NCBI RefSeq assembly: GCF_900113125.1
Contig: NZ_FOOG01000007.1
Coordinates: 1 to 64,000, forward strand
Direction: 5' to 3'
Length of the DNA: 64,000 nucleotides
Origin: Halobacillus alkaliphilus
GTDB lineage: Bacteria; Bacillota; Bacilli; Bacillales; Halobacillaceae
Shown here: one piece after another, positions 1 through 8,951 of the stretch
How the letters are laid out: each line of letters begins with the position of its first letter
How positions within the stretch are numbered: the first letter of the stretch is position 1
Position numbers and translations under genes: made by a program
The notes under the pieces: model-generated
The model's database searches: none
What the model was told of the DNA's origin: nothing
Seen by the model: only the letters and a program-made list of their open reading frames with translations

Positions 1-85
1 AAAAGTCCTGTTATACAAGCATTTATGCTTAATTGAGAAGGAGTTCATTCTCTCATGTAGAAGGGTCCGTTTTGCTCCTGTAGCA

Positions 86-210
86 GGGCTGGTGGGGAAA
101 TGGCGAGACTCCCATGGGAGAAGGGACTAGGTGAGATCCCGCAGGGAGTGAAACGAGCGAGGAAGCTCACCGTTCCCCCATAGGAAAGCGAGTTATTTCC
201 CCACCAGCCC
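86..210. repeat. Palindromic intergenic repeat element (Bacillaceae type)
   Basis: A 16-bp perfect inverted repeat (86-101 with 195-210, arms reading GGGCTGGTGGGGAAAT) encloses about 90 bases with further internal pairing and purine-rich GAG/GCGAG blocks. A shorter outer pair (GGGTCCG at 63-69, CGGACCC at 227-233) extends the stem. The block style (cgagactccc..ggga, gatcccgcaggga, ggaagctcac, ggaaagcgag) matches a repeated hairpin element that I recall from intergenic regions of many Bacillaceae. No protein is likely here: reading frames through the hairpin are chance products of the palindrome. Whether it is transcribed or merely a mobile REP-like unit cannot be told. Confidence 0.6.
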
Positions 211-350
211 TCTTCCACATAGAGTAGCGGACCCAAGATATCTCGAAACTGAGTCTTACACCATCCGGCCCTATTGTGTAATAAGGCTATTATGAAAAAC
301 AACAATAAACTTTTTATAAAGTGGTAACTTTCCTTGCATAATTCAACCAT

Positions 351-387
351 AAAAAACAGATGCTCTTTTTTAGAGCATCTGTTTTTT
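351..387. terminator. Bidirectional rho-independent terminator
   Basis: A perfect stem (AAAAAACAGATGCTC at 351-365 pairing with GAGCATCTGTTTTTT at 373-387) with A/T runs on both sides. It lies directly after the stop of the alpha-E gene on the minus strand and ends that operon. Confidence 0.85.
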
Positions 388-404
388 ATTGTGATTCCCC
401 CGAA

Positions 405-1382
405 TTATTGGCTGTTTCCCACAGATCTACTTTTATATCCATCCAGATTATAAGTGGTTGAGAATACTTCATTTATTCTATGGCAGTGATCCTGGAATCC
501 ATTAAGAAAACGTAAGAGTTTGTCCACCGACATCTCAGCAATATCAGTCCGTTCAATTCCTCTTTGTGTATATTCTAACAACTGAAGTAACTCTTCCTTA
601 TCCTGAGACCGCTTCCCAGGATTTAATTGCTCTACAGCACTCAAAATATGACCTACGCAATACTTTATGGAGCGTGGAAATCTTTCTTCTTTAATAAGAA
701 AAGAGAATACTTCCTTAGGGTCCAGCGTTAACGGGTGCTCCATAATGAAAGAATCGTACCCATTGGCTAGCTGCAGGGCTTGAATCCAGTAATCGAAATC
801 CTGTGAATCTTTATTATTTTCCTCCTCCAACGTTTTCTCACAAATAACTTTCAGGATTCTCGCAGTGGTTTCCGCCCGTTCGATCCACTTTCCTATCTTT
901 ACAAAGTTATAGGTGTCCCCTCTTAGCATGGAAGATTCGATAATCCCCTGAAAATTTGATGACATATCAAGGATATCGCCTAAGTCGCTTTGAATGGTAT
1001 TGGAATGTAAAGACCCCTCCAGCTGTTCCTTCTTCTCTAAATACAAACGGTTAATCATCTCCCAAATAGAAGCTGGCATTAGCGTTCGGGAGACCTTTGC
1101 TTTCTCTCGGGCCAATTCCAGCAAATGAAGAAGAGAGCTCTCATTTTCCCGGCTCAGTACCAAATCGTGAAGCATGTCCTCACGATTCAAACGGGAATCG
1201 TGTTCATCGTATTCTTTAGAAGTACAGATTTTAAAAAGCAATTCCCATTCCCTGTCCATTTTACTCTGGTCCGATTCTTCCAGCATATGAAGCATCTGGC
1301 TGCTCAGGGTCCGAGCATTGGTTTCAGATCTTTCCATATACCTGGCCAACCAATAACATGAATCTGCTATTCTGCTAAGCAT
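405..1382 (-). CDS. Alpha-E domain protein (DUF403)
   Basis: A 325-residue all-helical protein opening with the alpha-E family signature (MLSRIADSCYWLARYMERSE). Family members nearly always sit beside a circularly permuted ATP-grasp enzyme, as here: the start overlaps the end of the ATP-grasp gene by 8 bp, so the two are translationally coupled. In many bacteria the set also has a transglutaminase-like protein and a proteasome-type peptidase; neither is in this window, so this is the minimal two-gene form. The biochemical role is not established; proposals centre on synthesis of a small peptide or peptide tag by the ATP-grasp partner. No signal peptide or membrane segment is visible. A strong bidirectional terminator follows. 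Confidence 0.85.
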   Translation of the reverse strand: MLSRIADSCYWLARYMERSETNARTLSSQMLHMLEESDQSKMDREWELLFKICTSKEYDEHDSRLNREDMLHDLVLSRENESSLLHLLELAREKAKVSRTLMPASIWEMINRLYLEKKEQLEGSLHSNTIQSDLGDILDMSSNFQGIIESSMLRGDTYNFVKIGKWIERAETTARILKVICEKTLEEENNKDSQDFDYWIQALQLANGYDSFIMEHPLTLDPKEVFSFLIKEERFPRSIKYCVGHILSAVEQLNPGKRSQDKEELLQLLEYTQRGIERTDIAEMSVDKLLRFLNGFQDHCHRINEVFSTTYNLDGYKSRSVGNSQ

Positions 1383-2826
1383 CGTTTTTTCCTCCTTCTT
1401 CGGTTATTACCCAAATATCCTTAAATCCGCCGCCCTGAGAAGAGTTCACCACAAGGTTATCTTCCATCAAAGCCACTCTGGAAAGTCCTCCAGGAAGAAC
1501 ATTGGTTTCCTTACCCTTCATCGCAAAGATTCTTAAATCTATATGACGAGGACGGAATTCTCCATCCTGAAAAGCCGGAGCCCGGGACAATTCAATGGTA
1601 GGCTGGGCAATATATTCATTGGGAGTGTCCTGGATTTTTTGCCGAAATGTCGCTAACTCTTCTTCAGGGGCATTCGGACCTATCAGCATATCGTCTCCGC
1701 CGGAAGCTCCTACATTTTTGATGACGAGTTTCTCAAGATTCTTTAACACATAATCTCTTTGCTCTGAATCTCTTAAAAAGTAGGTCGTTACATTTTTAAG
1801 AATCGGCTCTTCATTCAAGTAATAGCGAATCATCTCCGGGACGTAAGCATAGATCGCCTTATCATCTGCTGCCCCGATGCCCACTCCATTTAGGATGGTC
1901 ACATTCCCCTGGCGGTAAGCCCTCATAAGACCGGATACACCCATTTCAGAATCTGAGCCAAAAGCTTCCGGGTCCAGATCTTCATCATCCATTCTTCGAT
2001 AAATAATATCCACACGCTCAAGCCCGCTGGTTGTATCCTTATAAACGATGTCATTCTCGACTACAAGGTCACATCCTTCCACTAATTCAATCCCCAGCTG
2101 CTGGGCAAGAAAGAAGTGCTCATAATAAGCAGAGTTATAGACGCCTGACGTTAATAACACCGCCTGAGGCTGAGATGAAGCATTATGCGGTACATAACTT
2201 AACAGAGCTTTTTGCAGCTCTTTAAACTGGTTTTCCAATGGGAGCACACGATATTGGTCAAACAATTCTGGATATACTTTTCTGATGACCTGCCGATTTT
2301 GATAAACATACGAGATACCTGAAGGATTGCGCAGATTATCTTCCAATACTCGGTATTCGCCATTTTCATCACGAATAAGATCAATCCCCGCAATAAATAG
2401 GTGATTACTAAGGGGCAGATCAATTCCTGCCACCTGCTTTTCATGATAGTAGGCACTGTTCTCGATCAGCTCTTTTGGCACGACTTCTTCTTTAATAATC
2501 TTCTTCTCACCGTAAATATCTTTTAGAAAGTGACTTAACGCCTCGACTCTCTGTTTCAGTCCATTCTCGATCTCTTTCCATTTCTGCTCCGGAATAATGA
2601 TAGGAACAAAATCAAAAGGAGGCGTCCGTTCGGTACCATATTCATCAGGAGTAAAAGTAATCCCCTGCTTTAAAAAATGTGATTGCGCTCTTTCATGTCT
2701 TTTTCGCAAATCTTCTGCAGAAGCCTTTGAAATTATGTTGTTAAAAGCTCTGTAGTGGTCCTTCGGGTTTCCTGATTGATCCATCATTTCGTCAAAAAAT
2801 GTATCTGCTTGATAATTGATTAACAT
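1375..2826 (-). CDS. Circularly permuted ATP-grasp protein
   Basis: A 483-residue protein of the circularly permuted ATP-grasp type 1/2 family (former DUF404/DUF407). Visible family blocks are LEDNLRNPSGISYVYQNR (approx. 160-180), the glycine-rich VIKNVGASGGDDMLIGP (approx. 367-383) and a C-terminal RPRHIDLRIFAM..LPGGLSRVAL..NSSQGGGFKD block that closes the nucleotide site. Such enzymes are expected to ligate a carboxylate to an amine using ATP; the substrate is unknown. First gene of a two-gene operon with the alpha-E protein. A terminator-like hairpin lies in its presumed 5' leader. Start is the ATG preceded by a purine-rich stretch on the minus strand. Confidence 0.88.
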   Translation of the reverse strand: MLINYQADTFFDEMMDQSGNPKDHYRAFNNIISKASAEDLRKRHERAQSHFLKQGITFTPDEYGTERTPPFDFVPIIIPEQKWKEIENGLKQRVEALSHFLKDIYGEKKIIKEEVVPKELIENSAYYHEKQVAGIDLPLSNHLFIAGIDLIRDENGEYRVLEDNLRNPSGISYVYQNRQVIRKVYPELFDQYRVLPLENQFKELQKALLSYVPHNASSQPQAVLLTSGVYNSAYYEHFFLAQQLGIELVEGCDLVVENDIVYKDTTSGLERVDIIYRRMDDEDLDPEAFGSDSEMGVSGLMRAYRQGNVTILNGVGIGAADDKAIYAYVPEMIRYYLNEEPILKNVTTYFLRDSEQRDYVLKNLEKLVIKNVGASGGDDMLIGPNAPEEELATFRQKIQDTPNEYIAQPTIELSRAPAFQDGEFRPRHIDLRIFAMKGKETNVLPGGLSRVALMEDNLVVNSSQGGGFKDIWVITEEGGKNDA

Positions 2827-2895
2827 GTCTGACCCACTCCTTTTTCACCTTCTAAGAAACTTTACCCATATAACAAAGCTTAAACACAAGAAATG

Positions 2896-2940
2896 TAAAA
2901 AAAGCCTATATCTTCTCATTCCTAGAGAGGAAATAGGCTT
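2896..2940 (-). terminator. Terminator-like hairpin in the leader of the ATP-grasp operon
   Basis: On the minus strand AAGCCTAT (2940-2933) pairs with ATAGGCTT (2909-2902), followed by a run of seven to eight U. It lies 70-114 nt upstream of the ATP-grasp start codon, and no minus-strand gene lies further upstream that it could terminate. It may therefore be a transcription attenuator or the end of a short RNA. Confidence 0.45.
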
Positions 2941-3051
2941 ACCTTCTCTATTTTATTCGTTTGTTTTTTGACAATTTTCCCTACTACACGATTATTTTCA
3001 CGAAGAGTACACTTTAATTATATTAAAAAAATATTACAAGTAAAATATTGG

Positions 3052-3078
3052 GTTTAAAAGCCACCCAAATAGTGGTAA
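3052..3078 (+). promoter_or_regulatory. Sigma-B-type promoter of the KGG stress gene
   Basis: GTTTAA (3052-3057), 15-bp spacer, TGGTAA (3073-3078). This matches the Bacillus sigma-B consensus GTTTAA / GGGTAT well, one base off in the -10 core. The start would fall about 30 nt upstream of the ATG at 3114. It fits the product, which resembles general stress proteins. Confidence 0.5.
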
Positions 3079-3113
3079 TTATTTTATATCTTATTCATAG
3101 GAGGTCGATAAAA

Positions 3114-3584
3114 ATGGCTAAGAACAATAACCAAAACCAAAATCAATCCATGACTACGGAAGAAGCAGGTCGTAAAGGCGGAGAGAAAACAAGCCGCAAA
3201 TACGATCAAGAACACTTCGAGAACATTGGTCAAAAAGGCGGCGAAAAAACGTCTCAAAACCACGATCAGGAATTCTATGAAAACATTGGCCAAAAAGGTG
3301 GAGAAACGACCAGCCAGGAATACAGCAAGGAACATTTTGAGGAAATCGGCCAAAAAGGCGGCCGCAACTCAGGAAATGGTTCTAATAATTCTTCAACCAC
3401 TAATACGTCAAACAACCAATTTAAAACAGGCGAAAAAGCTCCAGAAGCCGGCAACTATAAAGTAGACAAACTCGTAAATGGAAATAAAAGCGATAATAAT
3501 ACGGAAATCAGCCTGAATAAAGGCGACCAGTTCCCACCTTCTCCTTCAGATAATGAAGCAGCTTACTGGGTGAAATCTTCCTAA
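3114..3584 (+). CDS. KGG-repeat general stress protein with YjzC-like C-terminus
   Basis: ATG at 3114 follows AGGAGGT with proper spacing, so the upstream in-frame extension is rejected. The 156-residue product is very hydrophilic. It carries four con-10/GsiB-like KGG motifs: EEAGRKGGEKTSRKYDQEHF, then two IGQKGGEKTS/ETTS units and IGQKGGRNSG. These repeats are typical of LEA-like hydrophilins such as GsiB. An Asn/Ser linker then leads to a C-terminal block (QFKTGEKAPEAGNYKV..LNKGDQFPPSPSDNEAAYW) that resembles the stand-alone small Bacillus protein YjzC. The fusion is unusual. A sigma-B-type promoter and a strong terminator make this a single-gene stress unit. Confidence 0.82.
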   Translation: MAKNNNQNQNQSMTTEEAGRKGGEKTSRKYDQEHFENIGQKGGEKTSQNHDQEFYENIGQKGGETTSQEYSKEHFEEIGQKGGRNSGNGSNNSSTTNTSNNQFKTGEKAPEAGNYKVDKLVNGNKSDNNTEISLNKGDQFPPSPSDNEAAYWVKSS

Positions 3585-3591
3585 AACTCTT

Positions 3592-3637
3592 AAACGACCC
3601 AGCCTTTTGTATTAAAGTACAAAAGGCTGGGTCGTTT
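3592..3637. terminator. Rho-independent terminator
   Basis: A 20-bp perfect stem (AAACGACCCAGCCTTTTGTA with its complement) around a 6-nt loop, ending in TTTTTA, directly after the KGG gene. The A-run on the left lets it work in both directions. 3640-3819 holds no gene. Confidence 0.9.
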
Positions 3638-3819
3638 TTATTTAATCCACTCGTTTCGTAAGACCAAGAATAGTATCGATTAGAGTTTACATAGACAACC
3701 AAAACGCTTCTAATGTAATAGCACCCTAATAACATGGAAACCGCTTATTAATCTAAGTAAGGATTATCTCATTTTACTATTCTATTTCTTCAGCTTACTC
3801 CATTGCCCTAGTATTCTAC

Positions 3820-5406
3820 TTACAAGATTCCCATTAAAATAAAACCGCCCATCCCAACAAGGACACCGTACAGTAAAGCCGGTCCCAGGGTTTTACGGAT
3901 GACGTTTCCTTCTTCCCCTTCCATACCTGCGACAGCACTTGCCGCGACCACATTATGGACACAGATCATGTTCCCCGCTCCGGCTCCTACGAGCTGGGCT
4001 GCGAGCACCACCTTGATGTTCGCATCTGTCGCCTCCGCTATATTGTACTGAATCGGTGAGAAGGTGAGTGTAGAAACCGTGGCACTTCCTGTTATAAAGG
4101 AGCCCAGTTCTCCGAGAAACGGTGCGGCAAAAATCCACCTCGGCCCAAAAGCTGCCGCCATTCCCTCGGCTATATACTCCGGCATGCTCATTAAATCCTT
4201 CATATTCATTCCGGAATTACTGAACACATGAACCATGGCAAGCGTGGCCGCCAATGTAACCGCGGTTATTTTGATCGTGGATAGTGATTGCGTAGCCGCC
4301 CGTCCAAAATGACCAAACGATTTTCGCTGCACGAGCAGAGCTAAAAGAGCTGCGACGGTCAGCACGGTTCCAGGCGAGTATAATACTGCCCAGCTGGAGG
4401 CAATTCCTTCCACGCCTAAAATGTTCGACCACGTTAAATCAATAGCCGTCTGCGTAAATTCCTTAAACCATGGAACAATGCGTGTAAGAAGCAACAGAAT
4501 AACCACAATGATGTAAGGAAACCATGCACGGATCAATCCCATATCGGATTTTTCTTCGCTCTCCTCAAAATTGTCCTGTTTGGCATCCGTCCACACGGAG
4601 GATGGGAGAAGCCAGCCCTTTCTGGCGGTTATGGCTGCGACAACCAGTCCGGTCAAGGATCCCAATATCGCTACAAATTCCGGACCAAACAAAGACGCAT
4701 ACAAGAGAGCCGAGCCATTATAGGTAATCCCAATGAGCAGCGTCCAGGGCAGCATCACGAGGGCGTCTTTTATACCCTTCCCTTTACCGAAAAATAACGT
4801 CAGAACAAGGATTAAGATAAATGGGATAAACGTGCCCGCGAATAAATCGATAAGGGTGACCGTTACACCGACCTCCTTGAAAAAAGCGGTACCCGCGTCG
4901 GGCAAGGTGCTGAGCCCTACCAATACCGGCGTTCCCACGGCCCCAAAAGCCACGGCCGTACTATCCGCAATAAGGGCAGTCGCTACCGCTGCCAGCGGTC
5001 TGAAGCCAAGGGCAAGCATTAGAGGAGCCGTCACCATTGCCGGAGCACCGAACCCTGCCGCTCCCTCAATTAATGAGCCGAATAAAAAGGCGACAAAAAT
5101 AAGCTGAACCCTCATGTCCTGAGAAATACTCTGAAATCCCTGATTGATGCGGGTTACCGCTCCGGTGTTACGGAGGGTATTCAATAACACGAGCGCTCCA
5201 AATAATATCAATAAAATCGTCAAGGTTTTATGTACGCCTTGCAGGATCGAAGAAGCAATCACCTGGCCCCCCATTCCCCACACGGTCATCGCTAAAATAA
5301 TTACCACTACAGCACTGATGGACATTCCTTTAATCGCTGGCATCCGCAATAAGACCAGCAACAGAAAGGGAACGATCACAGCACTTAGTGCCACCACCAT
5401 CAACAT
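3820..5406 (-). CDS. lctP: L-lactate permease
   Basis: A 528-residue LctP/LldP-family permease, about the usual length, with some 12-14 hydrophobic segments and family blocks such as [20 protein letters not shown] near residues 112-131 and the C-terminal [20 protein letters not shown]. It imports L-lactate (possibly also glycolate) with protons or sodium. It is divergent from the MQO-family dehydrogenase gene, and both have LutR-type operators; its own upstream region also has a near-perfect cre site, so induction by lactate and repression by CcpA are likely. Start: ATG preceded by AGAGGAGGAG. Family assignment is firm; substrate is by homology plus context. Confidence 0.92.
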   Translation of the reverse strand: MLMVVALSAVIVPFLLLVLLRMPAIKGMSISAVVVIILAMTVWGMGGQVIASSILQGVHKTLTILLILFGALVLLNTLRNTGAVTRINQGFQSISQDMRVQLIFVAFLFGSLIEGAAGFGAPAMVTAPLMLALGFRPLAAVATALIADSTAVAFGAVGTPVLVGLSTLPDAGTAFFKEVGVTVTLIDLFAGTFIPFILILVLTLFFGKGKGIKDALVMLPWTLLIGITYNGSALLYASLFGPEFVAILGSLTGLVVAAITARKGWLLPSSVWTDAKQDNFEESEEKSDMGLIRAWFPYIIVVILLLLTRIVPWFKEFTQTAIDLTWSNILGVEGIASSWAVLYSPGTVLTVAALLALLVQRKSFGHFGRAATQSLSTIKITAVTLAATLAMVHVFSNSGMNMKDLMSMPEYIAEGMAAAFGPRWIFAAPFLGELGSFITGSATVSTLTFSPIQYNIAEATDANIKVVLAAQLVGAGAGNMICVHNVVAASAVAGMEGEEGNVIRKTLGPALLYGVLVGMGGFILMGIL

Positions 5407-5478
5407 TTGATCTCCTCCTCTTTGATTACATTTTTCTTATTCCTAAAAACTTTGTTTGTTCGTTTGTATGTAATATGA

Positions 5479-5489
5479 TCATCAGATGA
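5479..5489. promoter_or_regulatory. LutR-type operator upstream of lctP
   Basis: TCATC-A-GATGA, matching the Bacillus LutR (GntR/FadR family) operator TCATC-N-GATGA, about 75 bp upstream of the lctP start. Confidence 0.65.
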
Positions 5490-5502
5490 CCATATCGTTA
5501 AT

Positions 5503-5516
5503 GGTAACCGCTTACA
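5503..5516 (-). promoter_or_regulatory. cre (CcpA) site upstream of lctP
   Basis: Minus strand TGTAAGCGGTTACC matches the cre consensus TGWAANCGNTNWCA at all but the last base. It lies just upstream of the lctP operator. Confidence 0.6.
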
Positions 5517-5632
5517 AAGATGTTTTCAATAGGAAGTTATCCCGATACACAATTTTCACATAACATCGATTTACCCCTCTATTTTTAGTCCTCTACGTAC
5601 CACCTTAAATGAATTAACGAATCTGATTTTTA

Positions 5633-5685
5633 TTGAAAGCGATTTCTACCCGTGCTAAAATAAGGATAATAAAGTCATCTGATGA
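5633..5685 (+). promoter_or_regulatory. Sigma-A promoter with overlapping LutR-type operator for the MQO-family gene
   Basis: TTGAAA (5633-5638), 17-bp spacer, TAAAAT (5656-5661). The operator TCATC-T-GATGA at 5675-5685 covers the predicted start region, so a LutR-like repressor would block initiation. The leader to the ATG at 5926 is about 250 nt. The rest of the 5407-5925 gap holds only the lctP control sites. Confidence 0.65.
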
Positions 5686-5925
5686 CCTTATCTATGTTGG
5701 TGACGCAATGCCCTGCTGGCTTCATATTGGAGTAAAAGTCTCAAGGAGTACAAAGCTGGCAGCAAGGTACATAGCGGTAAAGAGGATAAAAGTTAAAAAA
5801 GTATCGCCCTCGCCCGCCCAACAGTAACGGTAAGATACAAGCGGATGATCATCGGGATCAATGTAACGAATGGAGATAACTCCCGATACAGCTACAGGCT
5901 GTTTAACCATAAGAGGAGGAATAAT

Positions 5926-7422
5926 ATGAATCATAACCACACAACGAGTGACGTGATCCTTATCGGAGCTGGCGTCGTGAGCGCAACACTAGCCACGCTT
6001 CTGCACAAATTACAGCCAGAATGGCGCATCACCCTGTTCGAGAAGCTCGACTCCGCCGGACAGGAAAGTTCCAATGAATGGAATAATGCCGGAACCGGAC
6101 ACGCCGCTCTCTGCGAGCTGAACTATACCCCTGAACAGCCGGACGGCTCACTGGACATTAGCAAGGCCGTGAAAATTAATGAACAATTCCAGATTTCCAG
6201 ACAAATGTGGGCCCATCTGGTCGAGCAAGGCGATCTTCAGAGTCCTGAAGAATTTATCCGGCCCTTGCCTCACATAAGCTTTGTTTACGGAAAAGATCAT
6301 GTAGAATTTTTGACGAAGCGGGTGGAAGCCCTGAAAGACCACCCTCAGTTTCAGGGGATGGAGTTTTCCATAGACCCCGAACGCATCAAGGAATGGATTC
6401 CTTTAATGATGGAGGGCCGTTCCACTGAAGAGCCGATCGCGGCAACGAAATTCGACCATGGTACAGATGTTAATTTTGGAGAACTGACCCGCCAAATGCT
6501 GAAACACTTAGAGCAGCAAAACAATATAGAAATCCGTTACAATCATTCGGTCGATGATATTCAGCAAAGAGAAGATGGAGCATGGGAAGTTAAGGTGCGA
6601 AACCTTAAAGAAGAAACCATCGAAGAGCACACGTCTTCCTTCGCCTTTATCGGTGCCGGGGGCGGCGCACTTCCACTGCTGCAAAAAACAGGCATTCCTG
6701 AAAGCAAACGCATCGGAGGATTTCCGATCAGCGGTGAATTTCTCGTCTGTGACAACCCGGAGGTCGTGAAGCAGCACCATTCCAAAGTATATGGAAAAGA
6801 ACCGGCAGGCACCCCGCCGATGACCGTTCCGCATCTGGACCGTCGCCATATTGAAGGAAAAGACACGCTGTTATACGGTCCGTTCGCCGGATTTACACCT
6901 AAGTTCTTGAAAACCGGCTCTATGATGGATTTGTTCGGTTCAGTGAAACCGACGAATGTCCTGACGATGCTCGCAGCCGGTGCCAAAAATACCTCACTGA
7001 TCAAATATTTAGCGCAGCAGCTGAGGATGTCCAAAAAGGACCGGATGGAAGAGCTGCGCAATTTTGTTCCGAATGCATCCAATGAAGACTGGGACCTTCT
7101 CGTAGCCGGACAGCGTGTACAATTGATTGAGGATACAGAAGAAGGCGGCCGAGGCGCTCTCCAGTTCGGTACCAAATTGATTCACGCTGAAGACCGTACC
7201 ATGGCGGCCCTTCTTGGCGAATCACCAGGAGCGTCGGTTTCCGTTTCAATTATGCTCGAGGTCTTACACAAGTGCTTCCCAGAATACCTTGATTCCTGGG
7301 AGCCGAAGCTGAAAGAAATCATCCCTTCCTACGGCGAGTCGCTGGAGGATCATCCTGAACTGCTCGATCGGGTTCATGATTCTACCTCACGCTCTCTTGG
7401 ACTGATGGAGCCTGTAAAATAA
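5926..7422 (+). CDS. lqo: MQO-family FAD-dependent quinone oxidoreductase, likely L-lactate:quinone oxidoreductase
   Basis: A 498-residue member of the malate:quinone oxidoreductase family: FAD-binding [17 protein letters not shown] near the N-terminus, then the [20 protein letters not shown] block and the C-terminal [20 protein letters not shown] block. These enzymes are peripheral membrane dehydrogenases passing electrons to menaquinone. One family branch, first described in Staphylococcus, oxidises L-lactate (Lqo). Location opposite an L-lactate permease with shared LutR-type operators favours Lqo over Mqo; that is inference, since sequence alone does not separate the two here. The start at 5926 is set by AGAGGAGGAA seven bases upstream; an upstream in-frame extension lacks such a site. 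A hairpin terminator follows. Confidence 0.85.
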   Translation: MNHNHTTSDVILIGAGVVSATLATLLHKLQPEWRITLFEKLDSAGQESSNEWNNAGTGHAALCELNYTPEQPDGSLDISKAVKINEQFQISRQMWAHLVEQGDLQSPEEFIRPLPHISFVYGKDHVEFLTKRVEALKDHPQFQGMEFSIDPERIKEWIPLMMEGRSTEEPIAATKFDHGTDVNFGELTRQMLKHLEQQNNIEIRYNHSVDDIQQREDGAWEVKVRNLKEETIEEHTSSFAFIGAGGGALPLLQKTGIPESKRIGGFPISGEFLVCDNPEVVKQHHSKVYGKEPAGTPPMTVPHLDRRHIEGKDTLLYGPFAGFTPKFLKTGSMMDLFGSVKPTNVLTMLAAGAKNTSLIKYLAQQLRMSKKDRMEELRNFVPNASNEDWDLLVAGQRVQLIEDTEEGGRGALQFGTKLIHAEDRTMAALLGESPGASVSVSIMLEVLHKCFPEYLDSWEPKLKEIIPSYGESLEDHPELLDRVHDSTSRSLGLMEPVK

Positions 7423-7450
7423 ACGAAACTACTCCTTATAGCTACAGAAC

Positions 7451-7503
7451 AAATAACGAAGCATCGATGCGCCATTTGGCGCACTGATGCTTCGTTTATT
7501 TTT
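7451..7503. terminator. Rho-independent terminator
   Basis: AAATAACGAAGCATC (7451-7465) pairs with GATGCTTCGTTTATT (7486-7500), with an inner GCGCC/GGCGC stem and a T-rich tail. It ends the MQO-family gene. 7504-7689 holds no gene. Confidence 0.85.
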
Positions 7504-7689
7504 GATGTCTTAAATATATAAGAGCTATATTTATTAAAAATGTTGTTCCGTGCGGATAAATAGAAAATAATAGCATATTGTCCTATTTAAACGCCTTGCA
7601 CATTGGGTATATAATACCTATACTAACGTTTGTTATAGGTTATTATTCATATACAAAAATAAATAATTTTTCACAGGGGAGAACCTTAT

Positions 7690-8811
7690 ATGATCCTGAA
7701 AGAACTGATTTCCAATTTAGCCATTCTTGTGGCTATCTTATTTGTATATACCCAGTTAACCAACTCTTCCCCTCTGAGACGAACTTCTTCAAGACGGCAA
7801 AAAATTACGGCCGGCATCCTTGCAGGTATATTAAGTAACGTTTTGATGCTGTACAGTATACCCTTGGACCGCGTCATCATCGATTTACGGCACATTCCGG
7901 TGATCTTAATGTCCTATTACGGCGGCAGCCTTCCCGCCCTGATCACTATGGTACTGATCATTATAGGCCGATTCTTATTCGGGTTCACGACCCAGGCGGT
8001 ATTGGCCATTATTTTTATTGGCGGGACTACACTCCTGACCCTTGGCATTACAAACCTCAAATTATCGAAAATGAAGAAGGTTTTTCTGGCGCTGACCATC
8101 TCCAATTTAATCTTCACCATATTGTTAACCTTTCTTTCGCTTCGGATGGATACACTGATTTTCCTTGTTCTTTCCTATTGGAGCATATCGTACCTCGCCG
8201 GCTTTCTATCTTTCTATGTCGTTGAATACGTACGCAGAAATCAGAGAACCTTAAATAAATATAAGTCCGAGTCCGTTACCGACGGGTTAACAGGTCTGAA
8301 CAACGTACGTAAATTTGAACAATTATTTAACGATGTCTGCACCGAGGCGCGGGAGAGAGACGAAAAAATTTCTTTACTGTATATTGATATCGACCACTTT
8401 AAGACAGTAAACGATACATACGGCCATGTGGAAGGTGATCAGGTCCTGGTCGAATTGAGTCATATTCTAACCACCACCGTTCGCTCCTTCGATCACGTCA
8501 GCCGAAATGGCGGCGAAGAATTCACCGTGATTCTCCTTGACTGCCCTGCCCAGCGTGCCGAAGAAATCAGTGAACGGATCCGGAAAAAGGTTCAAAATCA
8601 TTCCTTTCAATTGAGTACAGGCCAGTCTATTTCTATTACCGTGTCCATTGGTATTGCCTGTTATGACGAAACAACAAACACGCCGCAATTACTCATCGAA
8701 GAAGCCGATCAAGCACTATATGAAGCAAAACAATCAGGCAGAAATCAAGTCTGTCTATCCAATAAGTTCGCGCCCGAGCATGCGTATAGCTGTCCGGAAG
8801 TCTATTCTTAG
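7690..8811 (+). CDS. Membrane diguanylate cyclase (5TMR-LYT/GGDEF)
   Basis: A 373-residue protein. Five to six transmembrane helices fill residues 1-185 in the arrangement of the LytS/YhcK 5TM receptor domain. A GGDEF domain spans about 200-360 with an intact active site GGEEF (274-278). An RxxD inhibitory I-site (RSFD, 265-268) lies exactly five residues before it, so it should make cyclic di-GMP from two GTP with product inhibition. No EAL domain is present. A single gene with its own terminator overlapping the 3' end. The ATG at 7690 follows GGGGAGAACC. The ligand sensed by the membrane part is unknown. Sits near the flagellin gene, which fits a motility/surface switch, but they are not in one operon. 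Confidence 0.9.
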   Translation: MILKELISNLAILVAILFVYTQLTNSSPLRRTSSRRQKITAGILAGILSNVLMLYSIPLDRVIIDLRHIPVILMSYYGGSLPALITMVLIIIGRFLFGFTTQAVLAIIFIGGTTLLTLGITNLKLSKMKKVFLALTISNLIFTILLTFLSLRMDTLIFLVLSYWSISYLAGFLSFYVVEYVRRNQRTLNKYKSESVTDGLTGLNNVRKFEQLFNDVCTEARERDEKISLLYIDIDHFKTVNDTYGHVEGDQVLVELSHILTTTVRSFDHVSRNGGEEFTVILLDCPAQRAEEISERIRKKVQNHSFQLSTGQSISITVSIGIACYDETTNTPQLLIEEADQALYEAKQSGRNQVCLSNKFAPEHAYSCPEVYS

Positions 8812-8836
8812 ACGATCCGGACGGCTTTATTTTTTA
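8792..8836 (+). terminator. Terminator overlapping the end of the diguanylate cyclase gene
   Basis: GTCCGGA (8792-8798) pairs with TCCGGAC (8816-8822), followed by GGCTTTATTTTTT. The stem contains the stop codon of the upstream gene. Confidence 0.6.
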
Positions 8837-8951
8837 TGTAAAAAGGAGTCCTCTTCCGCGCGTGCTGCAGTAAAGCACAATCTCAGCTAATCCCCTTCTC
8901 CTGTGATAAGATATGATACGTACATATTGAACCACGATTGGAGCATTCATA

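Noticed and set aside
45-350. 101-codon minus-strand frame
   Set aside because: It runs through the palindromic repeat, has no ribosome binding site and encodes no recognisable protein.
3226-3465. Lys/Ala-rich frames overlapping the KGG gene on both strands
   Set aside because: By-products of the repeat structure of the KGG gene in other frames.
4733-5107. Plus-strand frame opposite lctP (and similar frames opposite mqo, gabD, hpaB, E2)
   Set aside because: Mirror frames of well-supported genes; repetitive low-information composition and no start signals.
5926-7422. Plain malate:quinone oxidoreductase as the primary call
   Set aside because: Possible, but the lactate permease and shared LutR-type operators favour the lactate-specific branch.
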